A DNA stretch of 64,000 bases from Dactylosporangium sp. AC04546 (lineage in GTDB: Bacteria > Actinomycetota > Actinomycetes > Mycobacteriales > Micromonosporaceae). The stretch lies in assembly GCF_022095675.1 (NCBI RefSeq), contig NZ_JAHYSG010000005.1, positions 1 to 64,000 of the forward strand, written 5' to 3'. Under the pieces are notes generated by a model that worked only from the letters and a program-made list of their open reading frames with translations, was not told where the DNA came from and made no database searches. Positions 60,560-64,000 of the stretch are shown piece after piece (the first letter of the stretch is position 1; the number at the start of each line of letters is the position of its first letter). Position numbers and translations under genes: made by a program.

Positions 60560-60664
60560 CCGGTCATCTTGCCGCACCGCGGGACGCCACCCGCCGGACG
60601 TGCCGATGTGACGTTGGTCTGTGTCCGGATGGGCGGTGGACGGGCCGGGCCGAGCCTCTGAGAA

Positions 60665-60686
60665 ACTGTTGATCGAGGTCAACAGT
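60665..60686. promoter_or_regulatory. operator in CDF promoter, perfect 8-6-8 palindrome
   Basis: ACTGTTGA-TCGAGG-TCAACAGT lies 22 bases before the CDF GTG, after which AGGAG precedes the start. It overlaps likely promoter positions and lies between the CDF pair, so a metal-responsive repressor or activator may bind; no regulator gene is adjacent. Confidence 0.75.
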
Positions 60687-60707
60687 CTCTGGACAGGAGT
60701 GGGTAGC

Positions 60708-61649
60708 GTGGCGGCGGACGGCGGAAGCACCCGTGCGGTGGTGACGGCGCTGGCGGCGAACCTCGGCATCGCGGTCAGCAAGGGTGTCGGCGCGCTCATC
60801 ACCGGCTCGTCGTCGATGCTCGCCGAGGCGGTGCACTCCCTGGCCGACACCACCAACCAGGCGCTGCTGCTCGTCGGCGGCCGCCGGGCGCGGCGGGAAG
60901 CCGACGAGAAGCATCCGTTCGGCTACGCCCGTGAGCGCTACATCTACGCGTTCATCGTCTCCATCGTGCTGTTCACGCTCGGCGGGCTGTTCGCGCTGTA
61001 CGAGGGCTACGAGAAGATCCGCCACCCGCACGAGCTCACCTCGCCGCTCGTCGCCGTGGTGATCCTGGTGGTCGCGATCGGCCTGGAAGGCTATGCGCTC
61101 TACACCGCGGCGAAGTCGGCGAACGCGATCCGCGGGACCAAGACCTGGTGGCAGTTCATCCGCCATGCGAAAGCCCCTGAGCTGCCGACCATCCTGCTCG
61201 AGGACGCCGGCGCGGTCACCGGCCTCGTGGTCGCCCTGCTCGGCGTCGGCCTGAGCGTGCTCACCGGCGACCCGGTGTTCGACGGCATCGGCACCTTCGT
61301 CATCGGCGCCCTGCTGGTGGCGATCGCGGTGATCCTGGCGATGGAGACCAAGAGCCTGCTCGTCGGTGAATCCGCGTCGAAGGCCCACATCGCCAAGATT
61401 CGTGAGGCGTTGCTGGCCGAGCCGCGCTTCGACCGGGTCATCCACCTGCGCACGATGCACCTCGGCCCGGACGAGCTGCTCGTCGCCGTGAAGGTCGCCG
61501 TCGCCCCGGGCGAGGTCGCCGAGGACATCAGCGTCGCGACCAACAACGCCGAGGCCCGCATCCGGGCCCAGCTGCCGATCGCCACGTTGATCTTCGTCGA
61601 GCCCGACATCTACCAGCCGCAGCCCGCGGCGCCCAGCGGCGCGTCCTGA
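60708..61649 (+). CDS. cation diffusion facilitator (CDF) metal exporter
   Basis: Protein of 313 residues with six helices and the C-terminal metal-sensing domain (LLAEPRFDRVIHLRTMHLGPDELLV). Metal motif AEAVHSLADTTNQ in helix 2 and ILLEDAGAVTGL in helix 5 fit the HxxxD/(E)xxxD site of zinc/iron/manganese members; which metal cannot be told. GTG 60708 follows AGGAGTGGG. Divergent from its degenerate paralogue, with a palindrome between. The phosphatase gene follows after 74 bases. Confidence 0.88.
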   Translation: MAADGGSTRAVVTALAANLGIAVSKGVGALITGSSSMLAEAVHSLADTTNQALLLVGGRRARREADEKHPFGYARERYIYAFIVSIVLFTLGGLFALYEGYEKIRHPHELTSPLVAVVILVVAIGLEGYALYTAAKSANAIRGTKTWWQFIRHAKAPELPTILLEDAGAVTGLVVALLGVGLSVLTGDPVFDGIGTFVIGALLVAIAVILAMETKSLLVGESASKAHIAKIREALLAEPRFDRVIHLRTMHLGPDELLVAVKVAVAPGEVAEDISVATNNAEARIRAQLPIATLIFVEPDIYQPQPAAPSGAS

Positions 61650-61722
61650 CGGCGGCCGGATCCACCTCGCCCGGACCCGGTGGGCGGCGGTCTCCCCGCG
61701 CATCGGGCCGCGTCGTTGTGCC

Positions 61723-63723
61723 ATGGTGAGGTCCGTGGCAGTCGACGCGGACCGGGACCGGCGCCGAGCGCCGCTGCGGCTGCGCGGATGGCTGACAGCG
61801 GTCTGGCGTCCGGTGCTGAGGACGGCGCGGACGCTGCTGCGCAATGCCCTCATCACGTTCGTGGTGCTGACCGTGACGCTCTGGCTGCTGCCCGGCGTGC
61901 GCAGCGCCGACGTGGTCGACACGCTGTGGCTGGTCGTGCTCGTCGCCGCCGTCGGCGGGGTGGCGCGGCTGCTGCTGCTCGCCGCGGTGCGCATCGTCGG
62001 CGGGCTCACCGTCATGGTGCTCGGCGCCGGCACGCAGCTCGGGGTCATGGCGATCGCGCTGCGGCTCGACCCGGCCGACCGGGTGACCGGCCTGCCCGCG
62101 ACGGTGGTCGCCGCCGTCATGGCGGTGGTCCTCGCCGCGCTGCTGAACTGGTTCATCGACGCCGGGACCGACACGGCGTTCGTGGCCGAGCTGCGTCGCC
62201 TGATGATCCGCACCCGCCGGGCCCGGCTGCGCCGCCGCCCGGCCGCGCCGGCGGGTCGCGAGCCCGGCGTGCTCATCGTGCAGCTGGACGGTGTCTCGGC
62301 GCCCCTGCTCGACTGGGCGGTGCGAGCGGGGAACCTGCCCACCATCGGCGGCTGGCTGCGGTCCGGCAGTCACGTCATGTCGCGCTGGCACACCGGGCTG
62401 CCGGCGACGACGCCCGCCGCGCAGGCCGGCATCCTGCACGGCGACGACCGCGCCGTTCCCGCCTACCGCTGGTACGACAAGGACCGGGCGCGCATCGTCG
62501 TGGCGAGCCGCCCGCGCGACGCCGCCGAGGTCGAGGCCGAGCTGTCCAACGGCGCCGGACTCCTGCGCGACGGCGGGGTCAGCATCAGCAACGTCTTCTC
62601 CGGCGACGCGCCCGTCTCGCTGCTCACGGTCAGCCGGGCCGCCTTCCCGGGCCGGTCGGCGCGGGGCTGGGCGGTGTTCATGGCCAGCCCCTACGGCCTG
62701 ACCCGCGCCATCGTGCTCGGCCTCGCCGAGATGGTCACCGAACTGCACCAGGCCCGGTTGCAGCGCCGCCGCAACGTCCAGCCGCGCGTCAGCCGCCGCG
62801 GTGCCTTCCTGGCGCTGCGCCCCGCCGCGATGCTGCTGCGCGACGTGAACGTGTCGCTCGTCGCCGAGCAGATGGCCCGCGGCGCCGCCGTCGTCTACTG
62901 CGACCTGGTCGACTACGACGAGGTCGCGCACCACGCCGGACCCGCCCGTCCGGAGGCGCTCAAGGCGCTCGAACATCTCGACCACACCCTCGGCACGCTC
63001 CAGCGCCTCGCCGGTGCCTACGCGCTGCGCGACTACCACCTGGTCGTGCTCTCCGACCACGGCCAGAGCCTCGGCGCGACGTTCCGGCACCGGCACGGCC
63101 GGACCCTCGACGACGTCGTCGCCGGGCTGGCCGGAGGCATGCTGGTCCTCACGTCGGGCAACCTCGCCCTCCTCTACGCCGTCGACCGGCCCGGCAAGGC
63201 GACCCGCGCCGACCTCGAGGCGTCCAAGCCGGGACTCGTCGAGGGACTGGTCGCCCATCCTGGCGTCGGCCTCGTCGTCGTCGACGACCACGACGGTCCC
63301 GTCGCCCTCGGCCGCGGTGGCCGTCACCGTCTCCGCGACGGCGTGGTGGAGGGCGCCGACCCGCTCGCGCCGTACGGTCCCCGCGCCCGCGGCGACCTGC
63401 TCCGCCACCAGTTGGCCCGCCACGTCGGCGACCTCGTCGTGATCGGCGCCGTCGACGCCGCGACCGACGAGGTGGCGGCCTTCGAGGAGCTGGTCGGCTC
63501 GCACGGCGGGCTCGGCGGCGCCCAGACCGCGGGCGTCCTGGTGTATCCGGCCGACTGGCCGCGCGACACCGACGAACTGGACGGTCCGGTCGCCGTGCAT
63601 CACCAGCTGCTCTCCTGGCTGCGCCGTGCGGGCCTGCGCCGGTCCGCACAGGAGCTTGCAGCGGAGGGCGGGACGCAGCGCGGCGAGGACCCGGACCGGA
63701 CCGTGCGGGTCAGCTCGACGTAG
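61723..63723 (+). CDS. membrane-anchored alkaline-phosphatase-fold enzyme with phage-holin-like domain
   Basis: Protein of 666 residues. Residues 35-150 hold four hydrophobic helices of the phage_holin_4_2-like domain; residues 180-600 are a type I phosphodiesterase/nucleotide pyrophosphatase domain: LIVQLDGVSAPLLDW (first metal Asp), GLPATTPAAQAG (Thr nucleophile), YCDLVDYDEVAHHAGP and VVLSDHGQSLG (second metal set). It probably hydrolyses a phosphoester at the membrane surface, such as a lipid, glycan or nucleotide. ATG 61723 is the start. It follows the CDF gene. Confidence 0.85.
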   Translation: MVRSVAVDADRDRRRAPLRLRGWLTAVWRPVLRTARTLLRNALITFVVLTVTLWLLPGVRSADVVDTLWLVVLVAAVGGVARLLLLAAVRIVGGLTVMVLGAGTQLGVMAIALRLDPADRVTGLPATVVAAVMAVVLAALLNWFIDAGTDTAFVAELRRLMIRTRRARLRRRPAAPAGREPGVLIVQLDGVSAPLLDWAVRAGNLPTIGGWLRSGSHVMSRWHTGLPATTPAAQAGILHGDDRAVPAYRWYDKDRARIVVASRPRDAAEVEAELSNGAGLLRDGGVSISNVFSGDAPVSLLTVSRAAFPGRSARGWAVFMASPYGLTRAIVLGLAEMVTELHQARLQRRRNVQPRVSRRGAFLALRPAAMLLRDVNVSLVAEQMARGAAVVYCDLVDYDEVAHHAGPARPEALKALEHLDHTLGTLQRLAGAYALRDYHLVVLSDHGQSLGATFRHRHGRTLDDVVAGLAGGMLVLTSGNLALLYAVDRPGKATRADLEASKPGLVEGLVAHPGVGLVVVDDHDGPVALGRGGRHRLRDGVVEGADPLAPYGPRARGDLLRHQLARHVGDLVVIGAVDAATDEVAAFEELVGSHGGLGGAQTAGVLVYPADWPRDTDELDGPVAVHHQLLSWLRRAGLRRSAQELAAEGGTQRGEDPDRTVRVSST

Positions 63724-63787
63724 CCGGCGCGGACCGCGAGCTGCCGGCCTGTCGCGTGAACGGGCCACCGGCGGGTAGGGGACCGGC

Positions 63788-64000
63788 ATGAGGATCGGAG
63801 TGATCGGTGCCGGCAGGATCGGCTCCACGCTGGCCCACCTGTACACCGCGGTCGGCGACGACGTCGCCATCGCGAACTCCCGAAGTCCGGACACGCTGCG
63901 CGACCTCGAGCACCAGCTCGGCCATCACGCACACGCCGTCACCGCCGAGGAGGCGGCCCGCTACAGCGACGTCGTGATCGTCGCCGTGCCGTTCGGCCAC
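63788..64000 (+). CDS. F420-dependent NADP oxidoreductase-like protein, 5' part, cut by the window end
   Basis: The first 71 residues read MRIGVIGAGRIGSTLAHLY with GxGxxG nucleotide site, then ANSRSPDTL, EEAARYSDVVIVAVPFGH, typical of NADPH:F420 oxidoreductase-like proteins (Fno). A GGTAGGGGA site precedes the ATG. The frame is open to the window edge, so length and the F420-binding half cannot be seen. It is a separate unit, 64 bases after the phosphatase. Confidence 0.75.
   Translation, partial: MRIGVIGAGRIGSTLAHLYTAVGDDVAIANSRSPDTLRDLEHQLGHHAHAVTAEEAARYSDVVIVAVPFGH

Noticed and set aside
1..64000. CRISPR array, tRNA or rRNA genes
   Set aside because: No regularly spaced direct repeats of CRISPR size and no tRNA or rRNA signature were found by reading the sequence; no computed scan was possible.

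Overview
This is high-GC actinobacterial chromosome: strong G/C third-position bias, many GTG starts, ATGA/GTGA gene overlaps, PadR, SARP and TetR regulators, Spo0M, and secreted hydrolases carrying CBM2, CBM6, CBM5/12 and ricin modules. The mix (pseudokinase fused to a CBM2, DUF1996 protein with CBM6, GH19 chitinase) suggests a filamentous soil actinomycete, perhaps Micromonosporaceae; this is inference, since no rRNA or tRNA gene is present to confirm it.

Layout. 1-4.5 kb: small unknown protein, pseudokinase-CBM2 membrane protein, Cys-rich miniprotein, and an MFS drug exporter divergent from a TetR repressor with a clear operator. 4.5-11 kb: redox genes, namely a three-part fusion (carotenoid-isomerase-like flavoprotein, ferredoxin reductase, 2Fe-2S ferredoxin), an alpha/beta hydrolase, a 2TM protein, a PmtA-like methyltransferase, and a cyclic-nucleotide-domain/TrxR-like flavoprotein without the CxxC pair. 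11-15.4 kb: CBM6-DUF1996 secreted protein, ferric-reductase-like membrane flavocytochrome, secreted GH19 chitinase. 15.5-26.7 kb: an eleven-gene minus-strand operon, nearly all genes overlapping, with a DPPR-synthase-like UbiA prenyltransferase, epimerase, class III aminotransferase, three GT2 glycosyltransferases with membrane tails, two membrane-anchored EEP phosphatases, a flippase/LPG-synthase-like membrane protein and a SAM methyltransferase. It looks like a dedicated polyprenyl-phosphate-sugar (possibly amino-sugar) glycolipid or cell-surface pathway and is the best candidate here for an undescribed system.

26.9-28.4 kb: an IS607-type element with a frameshifted scrap of the serine recombinase but an intact TnpB. 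28.4-36 kb: SARP-NB-ARC-TPR regulator, dienelactone hydrolase divergent from a GlxA-type regulator whose tail runs into an antisense IS5 transposase scrap, a methyltransferase, and a four-repeat protein of unknown function. 36-39 kb: YihY/BrkB, DUF7144-like and AI-2E family membrane proteins. 39-46 kb: membrane-fused multicopper oxidase with a partner membrane protein, a divergent hemerythrin-like protein, and a BTAD/AAA giant regulator; 11-bp-period CCAAGC repeats between the divergent genes and above the regulator gene point to one SARP-type regulon.

46-58 kb: conserved unknown gene, secreted ThuA-domain protein, PadR with a membrane partner, two-component system, two ABC exporters, PadR with two DUF1048 proteins, and a MarR-like regulator divergent from the second ABC pair with an operator between. 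58-64 kb: protein scrap, Spo0M, a cation diffusion facilitator divergent from its own degenerate paralogue, a membrane-anchored alkaline-phosphatase-fold enzyme, and the start of an F420-dependent NADP oxidoreductase-like gene cut by the window end. No CRISPR array, rRNA or tRNA was seen.
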